From Metarhizium brunneum (Eukaryota > Ascomycota > Sordariomycetes > Hypocreales > Clavicipitaceae): a stretch of 64,000 nucleotides of DNA. Position numbers and translations under genes: made by a program. Shown here piece after piece: positions 20,960 through 33,494 of this stretch. Positions within the stretch are counted from its first letter, which is position 1. Every line of letters begins with the position of its first letter. The stretch covers positions 2,170,001 through 2,234,000 of the forward strand of contig NC_089423.1 of NCBI RefSeq assembly GCF_013426205.1. The letters are read 5' to 3'. The notes under the pieces are model-generated. The model did not search any database, was not told where the DNA came from, and saw only the letters and a program-made list of their open reading frames with translations.

Positions 20960-22200
20960 GGTGATGCAGCAGCCCAGGACGAACAACCTGTCAATGTACC
21001 ATGAACGCGTAGAATGGCCCCTGGAAATGAGGATGCAGGTTGCAAAAAGCTCCTACGATGGCTGCCGCACATGTCAGCTTTTGACGTCTAGCCTTTGAGC
21101 ACAACGTACAGCACTATGCCGCGCCCAAGTGCTCAAAGTGCCTGGGCCCTGGGGGTTGGTGTCGGTGACGCAATAATTGGATTGGATCTGCTTCGTGGGT
21201 GGTAATGGCACTTACCAGGAATCGACCTCGAAATCCAAGTTTTCGATGGCCAATGCAATGGCTGGCATGCTGGCCAGTGGTGATGGGTTTGGTGTCGGGA
21301 CTACAGCATATGTACGATTGCATCGATGCTGTCGACATTGGTGCTTGGTGGTGGTGGTCAGGTGGTACCAGACAATTCTGGGCAGGCACGGGTAGATCCA
21401 CATGAGCACACGGCCCTATGCAGATCTATGTACATGTGCATCCTTACATTAAGTGCTTACTTACTTTCTTTTATGCAGGGCCTTCAGGAGCCCAGCTAAA
21501 AGACCAACCAGGGCCAGGCGATGCATGCTAAGCATCCACTAGATTTTAGAGGCTTGTCCCAATTGACATTTGAAGTCAAACGGTTGGCTAGCAATCGCTC
21601 CCATTGGAAAATGCGATGGAGTGCAACTGCCAAGCCGGCAGGAATTGCTTGTTCGATGGCTACCGTGCGCATGTGGCGAATCGGACACAACAAGCAAGAA
21701 CAACGTCAATGGCGCCTGCTTCTTTCTCCCAACATTGTGCCCCCCGTGGAGACGGCATGGTCGAGAACGCCAGTCTAGGCCGCCCGTCAACATTGAATCC
21801 TTCTGCCCAAGGACTCAGACCTCAAACGCATCTTGACGGGGACATCTTCGTTTTCTCCTCTATTTCTGCCTCCCTCCCTCTTGCATCCTTATTCCATACC
21901 GATGAGCCATTTCCTCGCAGGCATATCCAGCTCCAAATCCCGTACCTAAGTTTTAAAACCGGTTTCTGGACCCAATTGAAACCCCGAAATCCCGAAACCT
22001 TCAACCTTCAACCTTTGAGAACCTTCATTCCTGACCTGCTCGGTACTCTCTTTTCTCCTCGACACCTGTCATGCCTGCAGCATCACCTACCTACAGCTTC
22101 ATCTCTCCAAGGTACCTGGATAGACACATCAGCCTACGAGGCTCGACTCCGTTGAACCCGAGCGCCCCGGCCAGTGTCCTGGCGCTCTTATTCCCTTGCC
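20960..22200. other. divergent intergenic region upstream of the hydrolase-like and K+ channel genes
   Basis: About 1.2 kb holding both promoters. The stretch 21840-22200 before the channel start is pyrimidine-rich, as in many fungal leaders. No coding-like frame. Confidence 0.5.
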
Positions 22201-24702
22201 ATGGATGACGGCAAGCATGGGAAAGCCATTGAGCATCATGCTTCAGACCTGGATAATAATCTCAGCAAGCAGATGTCACGGCAACAACTGCAGCACAAAC
22301 GCTCTCGCGAGACACGTTTCCAAAATGACTTGGCGCATCTTATTCCTAGGTGAGTTCCTGTCAGTATCCGGCACATCTCATTCATTTGTGCTCCGTACAC
22401 CCGCTCACACAGTCTCCGCCTTAGCCGATGGTGGTTTGCTTCCTCTGCGTTTCCCATGATCGCAGCCACCCTTGGCCCCGTCGCCTCGGCTTTCAGCATC
22501 TGCGCCTTGGGATCTCAATGGCGCCAAAAACTGGTTCCTGGACAGAATGTTGACGATGCGGTATTTATACAGGACCCTGCTTGGTACGTTGCAGAGTTGA
22601 CCCCGAAACCTAACTTGGCCTGTGTTTTGAGACTAGCAAACAAGTGACTCGGTCAGCTAATATCGTCCCTGCTATATAGGCTCACCATTGTGAATGCCAT
22701 CCAACTAGCCGTGGCCTTGGTCTCAAACGCTTTTCTTTTGTTGAATATGACTAAGAGAGTTCGCTTTAGTATTGCTCAACCTATCACAATCATTGGATGG
22801 TATGTCCTCAACACCTACCTATCTCTGCCGCAACTCCGCCATTCCACGCTGACATGGTTTGTAATAAATAGGTACATCTCTGCCATATGTCTTTTATCCC
22901 TAAATGCTACCGCTGCCGGTCCCCTTCAGTATAATCTTGATCCACCACAGGACTACATCTGGTCACAGGCTTTCTATTACGGCATATGGGCAGCCATTCT
23001 GTACTTTGTCGATGCCTCACTGATGGCCGTGACGTTTTGGGGAGCCTCTTCAGGCCATTACCCCAAGGACTTCAACCTTACCCGTAGCCAACGCACCCTA
23101 ATGCTTCAGACTATCCTCTTTCTGATGTATCTTCTCCTTGGAGCCCTCATCTTTTCGAAAATCGAGAACTGGAGATACCTAGATGCTGTTTACTGGGCCG
23201 ACGTGACGCTCTTCACTGTTGGTTTTGGGGACTTTGCCGCCAACACGACGCTGGGATGCGCGCTACTTATCCCATACGCTCTCATCGGGGTTATCAGCCT
23301 TGGTCTCGTTATTAGCTCCATTCGAAGCATGATTCTCGAACGTGGTAGGCGTCGACTGGATGCTCGGATGGAAGAGAAGAATCGGAGAAGATTCATTCGC
23401 ACAATGACAAAAAGTGGCCACGATGAAATCCTGAGCCCGATTGACGATGATACAGTCTCAAACTGGGGTCCGGAAAATGCCGGTTTGCCACAAAATGAAT
23501 TCGACCGCAGAAAAACCGAATTTCTACTGATGCGAAAGATTCAACAACAGGCCTCAATTCGTAGAAAATGGATGGCAATGGCAATATCTACCGGCGTGTG
23601 GATTTTGTTGTGGCTCGTTGGTGCCGTGATTTTCGTCAGTGCTGAAGAGCCATATCAACAGTGGAACTATTTCGATGCCTTCTACTTCTGCTTCATTTCA
23701 CTCATGACTATTGGCTATGGAGATCGTACGCCGAACTCGAATGCTGGCAAGTCATTCTTCGTTTTCTGGTCACTATTGGCACTGCCCACCATGACGGTTC
23801 TTATTTCCAACGCGGGCGACACGGTTGTCAAGTTTGTAACAGACGCAACAATTCGTATTGGCAACATTACAATCCTGCCCGGTGAGGATGGTTTCACGGG
23901 GAATGCAAAGTATGTTGCCAATCGTGTTTCGTTTGGCCGTCTGTTCCGCAGTGCAACCATTACGATTCGGGAGCACGAAAGGGAAAAGAGAATACGTAAA
24001 AGGGCGGAAGACTTGACGGGCTTCGACCCCAAAGATGTTAAAGACACAGAAAAACAACAAAACGAATCCAGTCATAGTGGTGGCTCGGCTTCTCATGGAC
24101 ACCGAGAGGACGATGAGGAGCGTCAAGGAAAACACAAACTTTGCCAAAAAACCGAAATTCCTGCAGGCCGCCCTTCTTTAGCACAAGTACAAGATCGTCT
24201 CGACGACCTACCTATCGGCACGGAACTACATCTACTACTCGTCAAGGAAATTCAGACTGTGTCCCAGCATCTTAGAGAGCCTGAGCCGCGGCGATATACA
24301 TTTGAAGAGTGGGCATGGTATCTGGCTCTAATTGGAGAGGACGAACGGGACCCCTTGAATCACCGAAAAGTGCTTCCTAAGGCGAAACACAGACGGACCA
24401 GAAGACACAAACACAAACACCACAATCGTCATCGTGACAAGGCGGAGCAAGGTCGTGATCCACCTCAGGACGATGTTGCCGAGACAATTCGAGCTCCACG
24501 ACCATCTATGCAGCTAGCAGCACCAATCCCAGTCCAACTTCCTGATACTGACGCCCATCTCAAATGGTCTTGGGTAGGCAATCGTAGTCCTCTCATGGGT
24601 GGACAGGAAGAAAGTGAATGGATTCTAGATAAATTGATGGAAAGACTAGAAGAATCCCTTTGGGAAACTAAAATTGACGAAGACGATGCCAATTCGCCAT
24701 GA
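22201..24702 (+). CDS. TOK1: TOK1-type outward-rectifier K+ channel (8TM, two pore loops)
   Basis: Plasma-membrane potassium channel of the fungal TOK family, which releases K+ on depolarisation and sets membrane potential (family knowledge). Four exons: 22201-22349, 22413-22583, 22680-22799, 22872-24702; 756 residues. Two selectivity filters are visible, TVGFGD (262-267) and TIGYGD (426-431). Hydrophobic helices: two in exons 2-3 (SAFPMIAATLGPVASAFSIC, VNAIQLAVALVSNAFLLLN), one spanning the exon 3/4 junction, FYYGIWAAILYFVDASLMAV, MLQTILFLMYLLLGALIF, ALLIPYALIGVISLGLVI, ISTGVWILLWLVGAVIFV and FFVFWSLLALPTMTVLI, matching the 8TM/2P plan. The 72-nt third intron contains no stop in frame. The long C-terminal tail is charged, with a His/Lys/Arg run (RRTRRHKHKHHNRHRDK) that may bind phosphoinositides or be regulatory. 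Confidence 0.93.
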
Positions 24703-25209
24703 GTGTATTTGCTTTAGGAAACCGGCGTTTTGGGAGGAGATGGACTAGATACCCTATGAGTTTGAACCTGGAGGTGAAGGGAAAAACCGCTGGGTTGTCA
24801 TCAAGCTTACGCATTTGAAGACTAACTATGGAGTTTTACGACGGACAGCATATGATATATCGCCACATGGCTTGAAAGCAGGTATTAAAAAATATGTCTA
24901 TGTAGCATAGGTACCTAGGTATCTTTGGTATTCTGCAGATCCTTTATTAGTACATGGCTACGTCTGGTACTATCATACATAATATGCAAAGCAAGTATCC
25001 TGTGAAGAAAACGCCTGTCTTCATGTCTGAGGATGCAATATTGTATAGCTCGCTGTTGAAATTTTTCCAAGTCGAAAAAAAAAAACGTCAGTTGCTAATT
25101 CTTTCGTGTACAGTTCTCTCCAAATAGAGACATAGAAATACAGGTAAATGTGTACAAGTTTGATACTCGGATTATACGCTGTGTTGTTTGTTGACTGGTC
25201 CCCAACAAA
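24703..25209. other. convergent intergenic region
   Basis: 3' flanks of the K+ channel (+) and the NOT4-like tail (-). Contains TACCTAGGTA-type palindromic sequence near 24909-24922 and an A-run near 25075-25085. No gene. Confidence 0.55.
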
Positions 25210-27631
25210 TCAGTTACCACCACCAATGAGAAGTCTTCTGTTCCGCTTAATCACAGCATTCAGACCCCTTTCCAACTTCTCCGTCTCCTTTCGAGAAGCT
25301 GCCAAACGGACCTCTGCATCCTCGACACTCATCAGAGAAATACCACCAAGGCCATTGGCAGGACCGATTTTGCTAGCATCAGCAGCCGGTGCGCCGCCGG
25401 ACGAGGAAAAGTCCTGCATGGCGCGCGCGCCGTCAGGGGCACTATAAATACCCACGCCAGCAGCCGCATCTGGGCCATAAAAGTAGGGAGCCAGCGCGTT
25501 AAGACTAGCTGCCGCGGCATCACGAAGTGGAGATGCTCCCTTAGGGAATCCCATGTTTGCAGCATCCAAGTTAAGGCGCGGCAGGACATACTGATTAATG
25601 TAGCTGAGGGCATCTTCTCGCTGTAGTTTGCCAATGGGATCCTGGAACTGGGGCTGTGCTGTGGTGGGAAAGATGTTGGGACGGCCATTTGGAACTGCGC
25701 GCCCCTTGATGAGAGAAAAAGCTCCGCTACCTGGCTGATGTCTCGGGGCCACAAAGGCACCTGGATTATCAGCCGTACTGGCGATGGCGGCTTGCAGGTC
25801 GAGGAAGGCATCTTCTTGCTCGGGTGTCAAGCCGCGGATGCAATCCCCATTGGGTGTGATGAGCATTCTGCTGCCATCAACATGGAATTGTTTACGAACC
25901 GGCTTACCTGCTCGAAGGGCTGTGAGGTCATCGTCCTGGATCTCGCCACATTTGCAGGCATAGTCCTTGCAGTATACTGACTTGCTCGCGCCATTAGCAG
26001 CCTGACTAAGATCAGCACGTAGCGAGCTGCTGCTGACCAGTCTGAGCAGCAGCAGCTTGTCCAGAGCCGAAGTCAAGAGTGAGCTCTTGATCTCTTGAAG
26101 CACAGAGGCTGGTCCAAACTGCTGTCTGTCAGCCGGGTCTGATGACTCAATCGGCTCGGCGGGCACCGAGTTGCCAAGCTCCGCCAGTTTTGACGGCACT
26201 GTTGGTGATGATGCTGGCGTAGGAGGTGACTTTGCTTGTCCCTTTTCCATGTCCATTTCCTTGTCTTTATTCTTAGCTGCTCTTTTCTGTATCGTCCTAC
26301 TTTTAAAATCCGTCTCTTCAACAACCTTATCATTCACAGATTCATGCTGTACAGGCATCTCTGGCTCGGTCTTCGAAGGCTCAGAGGCTGAAGTTGTCGG
26401 AGGATCGGGTTTTTCTCGAGCAACTACCGCTTTGGCGGGCCTCTCTTTCTTTTGTTTCTTCTTGCGGCCAATGACTGGTGCATGCTCCTCAGGCTCTGGC
26501 TTTGATGCCTCGGCTATAATCTTCGTCTCCTGCTTGAGAGCCTCCTTACGCTGCTTGCGTTGCTGGCTTTTTGTAGTAGTTCGCACGGCGGCAGAACCAA
26601 CTTTGCTTGGCGGAGGCGATCCTGCGCGGGATGCTGATATGGAGGCAGACACTATGGAAGCTGTGTCACTAATCATCTCGCTTCCTGGGGTGTCTGGTCT
26701 ATGCGAGATAGAGACAGCCTTGGAAGCCACCGACTGTACGGGGGAGGGCAGTGCAGGAGACTCTGGAGCCCTGGGAGTCGGCATAAGTCGCAGTGTTCGG
26801 GGTCCGCTTCGATGGACTGGCGAGGGAAAGCTAGCTGTGGCCGTTGGTAAAGGAGGAAAGGTCGGTGAGTCTTCAACCGGCTTATCCGTGCCTTGAAAAT
26901 CATGGCTTGGGACGGATTTATCCGACGGCGGCTGGATACTGATAGTGGAGGGTCTCTTCTTGATCGAGTCCGACACCGTGGAGGCAGGTTGATCATGACT
27001 GCTAGCAGCCTTGTCAACAATTCTGTTGGCCCTCTTCTTTGCCGCTGGGGTGGGTTTGGGGGTTGGAACGACTGGACTAGCAGGGGACTGAGTTCGAGCC
27101 TTGATGGACTGCGACGACCCCAAGGCAGGGAAGTCCTCATCTCCTGGGGGTGAGGATACTGACTGCTGTTCAAACTGAGGCTGCGATGGCATGTGCTTTA
27201 ATACCCTAGCTTCAGACGTAGACGGCCTGCTATTTTTCGTCGCCTCCAAACCAGGAGCAATCACTTTTCGTGGAGTCTGCACTGGCGTAACAGTACCATT
27301 CTCCAGACCAGGTGGAGGAGGTGCCTTGAACAATGTAGATACGGCTTCAGCTTGGCGATGTAGGCTCAACGCCGGAGATGCCATCGCTGATATAGGAGAA
27401 TTTACCATTTCTGGGAGGATGGCAAATCCAGGAGGTACAGATCGCGTCATTCCCATATCAAAGCCGAACCCTGATCCAGCATAGAGTCCTTGTGGTTCAT
27501 CGGAAACCAGGGCATCGACCGAACTGGTTGCTTCGTCTAACGAAAGTAGCTCGTCCTCTAAAAAAGTATAAATGTTAGCATGGTGCCAAAATGAACTTTT
27601 TCTTACGCAACACAGTCAACACCGGCTGAGT
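25210..27631 (-). CDS. long Ser/Pro-rich frame resembling the C-terminal tail of NOT4 (5' end unresolved)
   Basis: Exon 25210-27557 plus a 25-nt exon 27607-27631 (intron gtaaga...ttttttag, 49 nt; upstream acceptor attgtag) give at least 790 residues in one frame. Conserved-looking blocks: DEATSSVDALVSDEPQG, SEMISDTASIVS, RAGSPPPSKVGSAAVR plus KSQQRKQRKE, IGRKKKQKKE, a Cys-containing KDYACKCGEIQDDDL, ITPNGDCIRGLTPEQEDAFL, and LIKGRAVPNGRPNIFP. From memory, long NOT4 proteins of filamentous ascomycetes end in a tail of this type, and this frame lies directly downstream of NOT4 on the same strand. However, NOT4 upstream has a good stop codon, and I find no phase-matched donor to join them. So it is either the tail of a longer NOT4 splice form or a separate gene whose first exon lies in 27632-28349. 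First in-frame ATG is at 27456. Confidence 0.7.
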
Positions 27632-28349
27632 CTACAATACGAGGCCAAAGTTTAAGTACATGAAAGACAAACAGACAGTTGCAGATCATCCTACGGCCTC
27701 CATCATCGTCTTCCACAGGGGGGACAATGAAGGGAAAGGCAGAGTTGGAGAGAATAGACAATGTTGTTATATTCTGACCAAAGATGCTACCCTCTCTGGA
27801 GGCGTTGCACCATAATGTGAGTTGTTAACGTACATAGAAGGGGTGTATGTGTGCGTTGTGGAAGACGATGATGGCTTGCCTGGCGTGATCCTCCAATTTC
27901 GTCCCCAATGCAACAAGCATGTAACCGACTTGAGGCAGGCCTGGAGCAACCCAAAAAAAAATTTAAAAAAAAATAACAATATTGAGGTTGACACTGTGTT
28001 ACCTCTCTGCGCCATTCTGATCCCAGATAAACCAAGAATAAGAGCTGACGCCCTGTGCAAAAACCTGCCGCTCACCCTGTGTGGGGGATACTTGCGGCGA
28101 CCACGCAAATGCCTGCTTGATCAAAACAAAAAGATATGCATATCTTTGTGCTCCTTGGAGCAAATGCAGCCCCAATTTCTCGGTGATTATACCGAAAACA
28201 TGCTAATGAAACGCCAAAGCCAACTTGAGAAGTACACTAAGAGCGAAAAGAGCAGAATTGCTCGTTTCAAAACATGAAAGTTAAAGGAAGTTAAGGGGGG
28301 GAAAGACATAAACCATGGCCCCATACTCTGTAGGTCTGTTTTTTTTCGA
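27632..28349. other. gap between NOT4 and its tail-like frame
   Basis: 718 bp with A-runs at 27952-27972 and several possible donor and acceptor sites on the minus strand (for example gtacgt at about 27833, gtaaca at about 28000). It may hold NOT4 3' UTR, an intron, or a first exon of the downstream frame; I cannot decide. Confidence 0.45.
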
Positions 28350-30977
28350 CTACCAACGCCCGTAGCCGGTGTTATACATCATGTTAGGATTGTACCCACC
28401 TTGGCTCTGACCACCACCGAACAGTCCTTGTTGCCCGGCAACTCCGGCATTGCTCTGTGACTGATGCTGCTGCATTCTTGCCTGCAGGATACTCGGGTCG
28501 GCAAGATCTACTAAGCCACTCCCCCCTGAGGAGGAAGTGTTAGCATGTCTGTGCTTCTTGCCCTTCTTCTTCTGCTTCGACCCAAAGTCTTGGAATGCTC
28601 CAGGATGGTTGCCGTAGAGCGATGCCAGGAGGCCAGAAGCAGGAGCTGGGGTGGAGGTAGAGGGTGGTGGGTACTGGTTTGAGAAAGAAGAAATCATGTA
28701 CTCACGCTTTCCAACATCTTGAGGCTGGGTGCTGCCTCCTCGATTGCGGCCGATGAGAGTTTGGAGTAAATCGTTAGAGGAATCCTTGTGGGCTCCGCCA
28801 AATCCTGAGCCAGTGCCGAAACCCTGACCAAACATACTTGGCGGTGTGCCTGTAGACTTAAGGCCAGGCGGAGGGCCAGGCATAGATGTGGCGTAGAACT
28901 GGTTGCTCGACTGTGATTGGAAAGAGCTGGGCATCATGGACGACTGCTGAGCCATGATCCTAGGATTAGCAGCCAGTTTGATATTGGTAGTAGAGTTCCC
29001 AGCATCGTTGGCGAAGTTGAATCGCGAGGATTGGCGGTTATGGCCCGAATTTTGAAACGGATTCTGGGCAGAGATACCGGGCGGCATTTGGTCCGTGTAG
29101 CCAGCCTGCAATCGAAGTGACGCCAGCTGTTGCGGTGTCATGACTCTACTAATATTACCAGAGCCCTGAGGAAAGCTGGAGCCACTCGATGGTGCGCCAT
29201 AGAGCCCGTCTGTACTCCCACGTTGAATCGGAGGTTGGGTGCTAGACTGTCGTTGATCAAAACCGTGGACATCCCTACCGAGCTCTCGGTCCTCAGGTTC
29301 GCCGCCAAGAGCAAGACTGCCCCCAGTTTCGGGTTCGCCTTCAGATGGTGTATGTGTTTCAGTCTGGTCTTCCTGGTCGATTCGCGACTCTTCGTCCTCT
29401 CTCATAGCCCTTCGCTTCTCGCCACCTCGGATATCAAACATGGGTGGATGAGTATCATCACTAGCATTAGCGGTAGTGAAGACTGGCAGCTTGCAATCTC
29501 CCAGGGTCTTCAATAGAGCAGCGACAGCACTGTCCGTTGTTTTGGGCGACCGCTGCTCCTTCTCCTCCTGAGCGGAGGTGGAGGCTTGAGGCTGCGTCCC
29601 GTATGGTTGTTTGCCTTTGTTCGCGACAGACTGAGCAGGTGAGACATCGGCGTCGTCTACAGCCTCTTGGGTAGCCTCCGTTGTTGCTGGAAGCGACATG
29701 GAAATAGCCGGACTGGACGCTGCACCGCTAGTGGCGTAACTACCTCTCCGACTGCGCTGAGGATTTCTAGCCCAGTTTGCAGACGACGGCAGTGCAGATG
29801 AGTCAATGCCATTGTCAGAGCCATCTCTACTAATAGTACGCACCATCGGTTGCGAAGCAGGAGGAGGAGGGGTGGGGTGCGGAAGATGTTGTCGGGAAAC
29901 TGCGCGAGATGAACCTCCGCCACCACCTGGTAATGGCCTTTGTGTATGGATACTGTTCATAGATGAGAGATCTTGCCGGGTGTAGCTATCCTCCTCATCT
30001 CCTTGCTCGTGAAGGAACATGCAACCAGGATTATTACACTTTTCGTTCTTCAGCCAGGCAGAGCAATACTTGGTGGTACCATGTTGAGCTTTCAATATAC
30101 GGTCGCCATTCTGAGAACCGTTTACTGCGATGATGCATTTCGTTGCTTCCTCGGGCTTTTCGAACGTTACGTAGATGCCAAGTGAATGATGTTGCCCATC
30201 TGGACTTTTGCGGTTGCTTATGGATATTTTCTGAATATTGCCATACTGACCGAAAAATTCGGGTTTTCGTAGAGTCTTGAGCAGTTCGTCTTCACGCACC
30301 GTTGGTGCTAGTCCAGTGATATAGACTAGGTTCTTCTGAACGACTCGGACGCCGACAAGGTTTTTACGATTCTCCTTTTCGGCTTCGCGTTTTTGCACTT
30401 CTTTTTGTCGTTGCTCCTGTGCTCGCTTCTTTTGGTTCTTCTGAATGTTGGCGCGAAACTCGGCAACTCTGAAAAGTACATGTTAGTATAACTTGATGCT
30501 CGTGCACGTCAGGTAGACAAGGTTTCGGCAAAATAGGATATGGAAGGGGCACTCACTCTTCCTGAGTAACCACCTTCCATTCTATCGTCTTCTCATCGTA
30601 CGGCCGTCTGCAAGCCGGACACAGGCCGTTCATGTTGTTCTTAATATTGTTGAAGCAGAACTGGCAGACCTGCCGGGCACCGTTAGTTTCAATGTCGAAC
30701 AGGACGTCGAGTCGCCAAGGGAAAAGGTAAATGGACGAACCTGGTAGCCGCATGGACAAGGCCGAAAATTTCGATCCGATAGATCGAACTCCTCGATGCA
30801 CAGAGGGCTGTTATTAAGAACGTCGTAAGCTTGTGTAAAAGTTGAGGGGGTGCCGGACACGCGAAGCACTTGAGGGAGCGAAGTGCGGCTGGGCGCGTGT
30901 GCGTCGGGGGGTCCTGGACGAGATAAGACTTACCAGACATCTTCTTCTTCTTCTATGAAGGAATCTTGCGGTGCCAT
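28350..30977 (-). CDS. NOT4: NOT4 RING/RRM E3 ubiquitin ligase of the CCR4-NOT complex
   Basis: E3 ligase subunit of CCR4-NOT, acting in mRNA decay and ribosome-associated quality control (family knowledge). Four exons: 30934-30977, 30741-30807, 30557-30669, 28350-30468; 780 residues; every junction keeps phase. The RING is C4C4: Cys 15, 18, 32, 34, 39, 42, 54 and 57, split over three exons, with EEFDLSDRNFRPCPCGYQ as in yeast Not4. A charged helical linker (about 75-112) leads to an RRM (about 120-205, LVYITGLAP and LGIYVTFEK) and a CCCH zinc finger (C210-x8-C219-x4-C224-x3-H228). The rest is Gln/Ser/Pro-rich, with a KQKKKGKKHRH basic cluster and an end reading MMYNTGYGRW. Start: ATG at 30977, preceding an acidic EEEED stretch. 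It is head to head with NDUFS3. Confidence 0.93.
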
Positions 30978-31450
30978 TATGTCTTTCTGTAACGTGCTAT
31001 GTAAATATCAAAGAAGAGGGGATGCGGGCGAATATTAAGGTATTGGTATGTAAAGGGTATGCAGAACAAGGAGGACATTTGGGCAGGATGATGATCCATC
31101 CGGAAAGCTTTGGCAGAGAAAGTTCACTTTGCATTAGTCCTAAAACGGTTTAGTGCTCAATGTAGCCTCACGTGATATTCGCTCCTTTGTCAGCAGGGCC
31201 AGCTTTCTTCGTGGTTGGCGAAGTGCCCAATGACAGGGCCTAGATTTGCCATTTGTCAACGAGCTATGTCCTGTGCCCGGCAAATCCTCGGACACTTTTC
31301 TGCTGTAGCAGTTCGTTCCCATCTCCAGTTGATCCCGAACCTGAGGACCATCTCCGGGAGAGCCCACCACAACCACCACCAATCCTCCTCGACAGTCCGC
31401 CTTGGAATTCGCATTGTCAATTGGCCTCTAACTAGGCGTACAATTCGGCC
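30978..31450. promoter_or_regulatory. divergent promoter of NOT4 and NDUFS3
   Basis: 473 bp between two opposite start codons, so both promoters and leaders lie here. No specific element identified. Confidence 0.55.
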
Positions 31451-32415
31451 ATGGCGACAAAAATGTCTCGAAGCCGGACAATCGTCTCGGCTCTGCGGCC
31501 TTCAGCGGCCGTCAGTGGACAGGGCGTCCGTGCCTTTTCTGTGTCGGCCGCCCGGCTCGTCAACATGCCCAAGGAGGCTGAGAACTTGCGAAAGGCCCCT
31601 CGGGATCAGATTGGAGTTCTCAAGGCGCCTCTTGTCAATCCGGCCGACAAATACCAGAGCAAGTCGGACAACATGCACCGATACGGATCGTGGCTTATGG
31701 GCTGCCTACCCAAATACATACAGCAGTTTTCTGTATGGAAGGATGAGCTTACCATTTACATCTCGCCCTCGGGTGTCATCCCCGTCTTCACGTTTTTGAA
31801 GTGTACGTCTATTGCCGATGCCCTGCTGTCGGCTACATTGGATTATTCCCGGTGCTAGGGTTGCTGCAATGCCGTGGACGGTCTTCGCTAACCGCTACAA
31901 CGAATACAGACAACACCTCTGCTGAATTCACACAAATGAGCACCATCACCGCATGCGACTTCCCCACCCGCGACAAGCGCTTCGAAGTAGTGTACAACCT
32001 CCTGTCCGTCCGCCACAACTCCCGCATCCGTGTCAAGACCTACGCCGATGAGGCCTCTCCTGTCCCCAGTGTCACCAGCCTCTACGACGGCGCCAACTGG
32101 TATGAGCGCGAGGTCTACGACCTCTTTGGCGTCTTTTTTGCCGGCCACCCTGATCTGCGGCGCATCATGACCGATTACGGTTTCGAGGGTCACCCGCTCC
32201 GCAAGGACTTCCCCCTAACGGGCTACACCGAGATCCGGTATGACGAGGAGAAGAAGCGAATTGTTACCGAACCCCTTGAACTTACGCAGGCGTTCCGCAA
32301 CTTTGAAGGTGGTTCTAGTGCATGGGAAATGGTTGGTCCTGGTGAGGACCGTAGACCGGATACTTTCAAGCTGCCTACGCCAAAGCCGGAGAAGAAGGAG
32401 GAACCTAAGAAATAG
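31451..32415 (+). CDS. nuo-31: NADH:ubiquinone oxidoreductase 30-kDa subunit (NDUFS3)
   Basis: Core subunit of the peripheral arm of mitochondrial complex I, next to the quinone site. Exons 31451-31802 and 31910-32415 (donor gtacgt, acceptor atacag, 107-nt intron with in-frame stops) give 285 residues; the junction reads F-L-K-Y-N-T-S-A-E-F. N-terminus ([19 protein letters not shown]) is a mitochondrial presequence, with a possible cleavage region around [12 protein letters not shown]. The family signature is intact: [20 protein letters not shown], then [19 protein letters not shown]. The C-terminal [10 protein letters not shown] tail is a common fungal extension. The start ATG at 31451 has the better context (ggccATGG); a second ATG is four codons downstream. 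Confidence 0.96.
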
Positions 32416-33494
32416 AGAGCGGGCCTAGCGAAAGGGAAGGGAAGGGAAGGGAACACCCCTGTACTGTACATGATTTTTCTTGGTTCTCAATAAGGAATTT
32501 GCCATTATTGGCATGTATTAATGGCAATTGCTACCAAATCACGCTTACCTGGTGCTTTGTGATGATGGATCATGTTTTAATCAACGTCAGCCGCTTGGTA
32601 TTTCATATCAAAGCATATCTACCATTCTCTGGTCCTTTGCTCATATCAGATCAGCATTTACAGTGCGGCTAATTAATTCATCATATAGTAGCCGTAATCC
32701 CCAAGTCAGTGCCAAAAAAACATGTGTATAACATCGACAAAAGAAGCTTATTGTGTCAACTTTGACAACGGCCAAGGCCAATTCTTGTATTATGCCATAT
32801 CCTGCGTCAGTCTATATTCTCATTGAGCAGCTCGACCCCTTTCGCGCATCACTTTCCACGCACTGTCTCAACTTCACGAAGGAAGGGGAGACTGAACGAC
32901 ATAGCCGCATCCAGCAGACTATTCTCGCCAAATCATACATCAACCAAGAAGGAGGCAACGAAAAATATGAGTGGGAAGAACAAAAGAGTAAATATCCACA
33001 GCCACGTGCCACATGTGGACGGCCGGGCCCGTCGAGGGTGGTTCGACTTGAAGCACAAAGAAGGTAAAGTACACAAAGTAAAATAGACATGCATAATACA
33101 GACTCGTTATCTGCGCCCACCCTCTAAACCGTCGCCTTCGCTGTGCGTGTGTGTGATTTTGAGGTGAACCCAAAGCATTAACTCGGGAGACTTGTAATTC
33201 TCCCCGTTGCAAAGCCCAGAAGTGGAGAAATTTGACTCTTTAATTTGCAAGCACGCTGAACCTCTCAATAATAAAACTCCGTCGAATGCTAGAAAATTCT
33301 GTACCTTTGTATACAGCTGTTGTATGTGCCCCTTGTCAATGGTGTTGATTTGCTTCGTGTTATCGGTTCGGTTCGTTTCATTTCTGTGGAAGGAAATTTG
33401 GAAAGAAGATGTCACAGACGATCATATAAAGTCTTTGAAGAACAACGAAAAGGTACCGTAAGTAAATGGAGTAATTGGAGCCATTTGATTGGTT
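32416..33494. other. convergent intergenic region
   Basis: 3' flanks of NDUFS3 (+) and the Zds-type gene (-). A short plus-strand frame near 32967-33086 was considered and not accepted. Nothing else is evident. Confidence 0.5.

Noticed and set aside
21604..22155. 183-codon plus-strand frame upstream of TOK1
   Set aside because: Composition is that of leader DNA, with no domain or splice logic connecting it to TOK1.
32967..33086. Plus-strand frame starting MSGKNKRVNIHSHVPH
   Set aside because: Reads plausibly but is only 39 codons from its ATG, has no recognised family, and sits in a convergent 3' region; not enough support to call.
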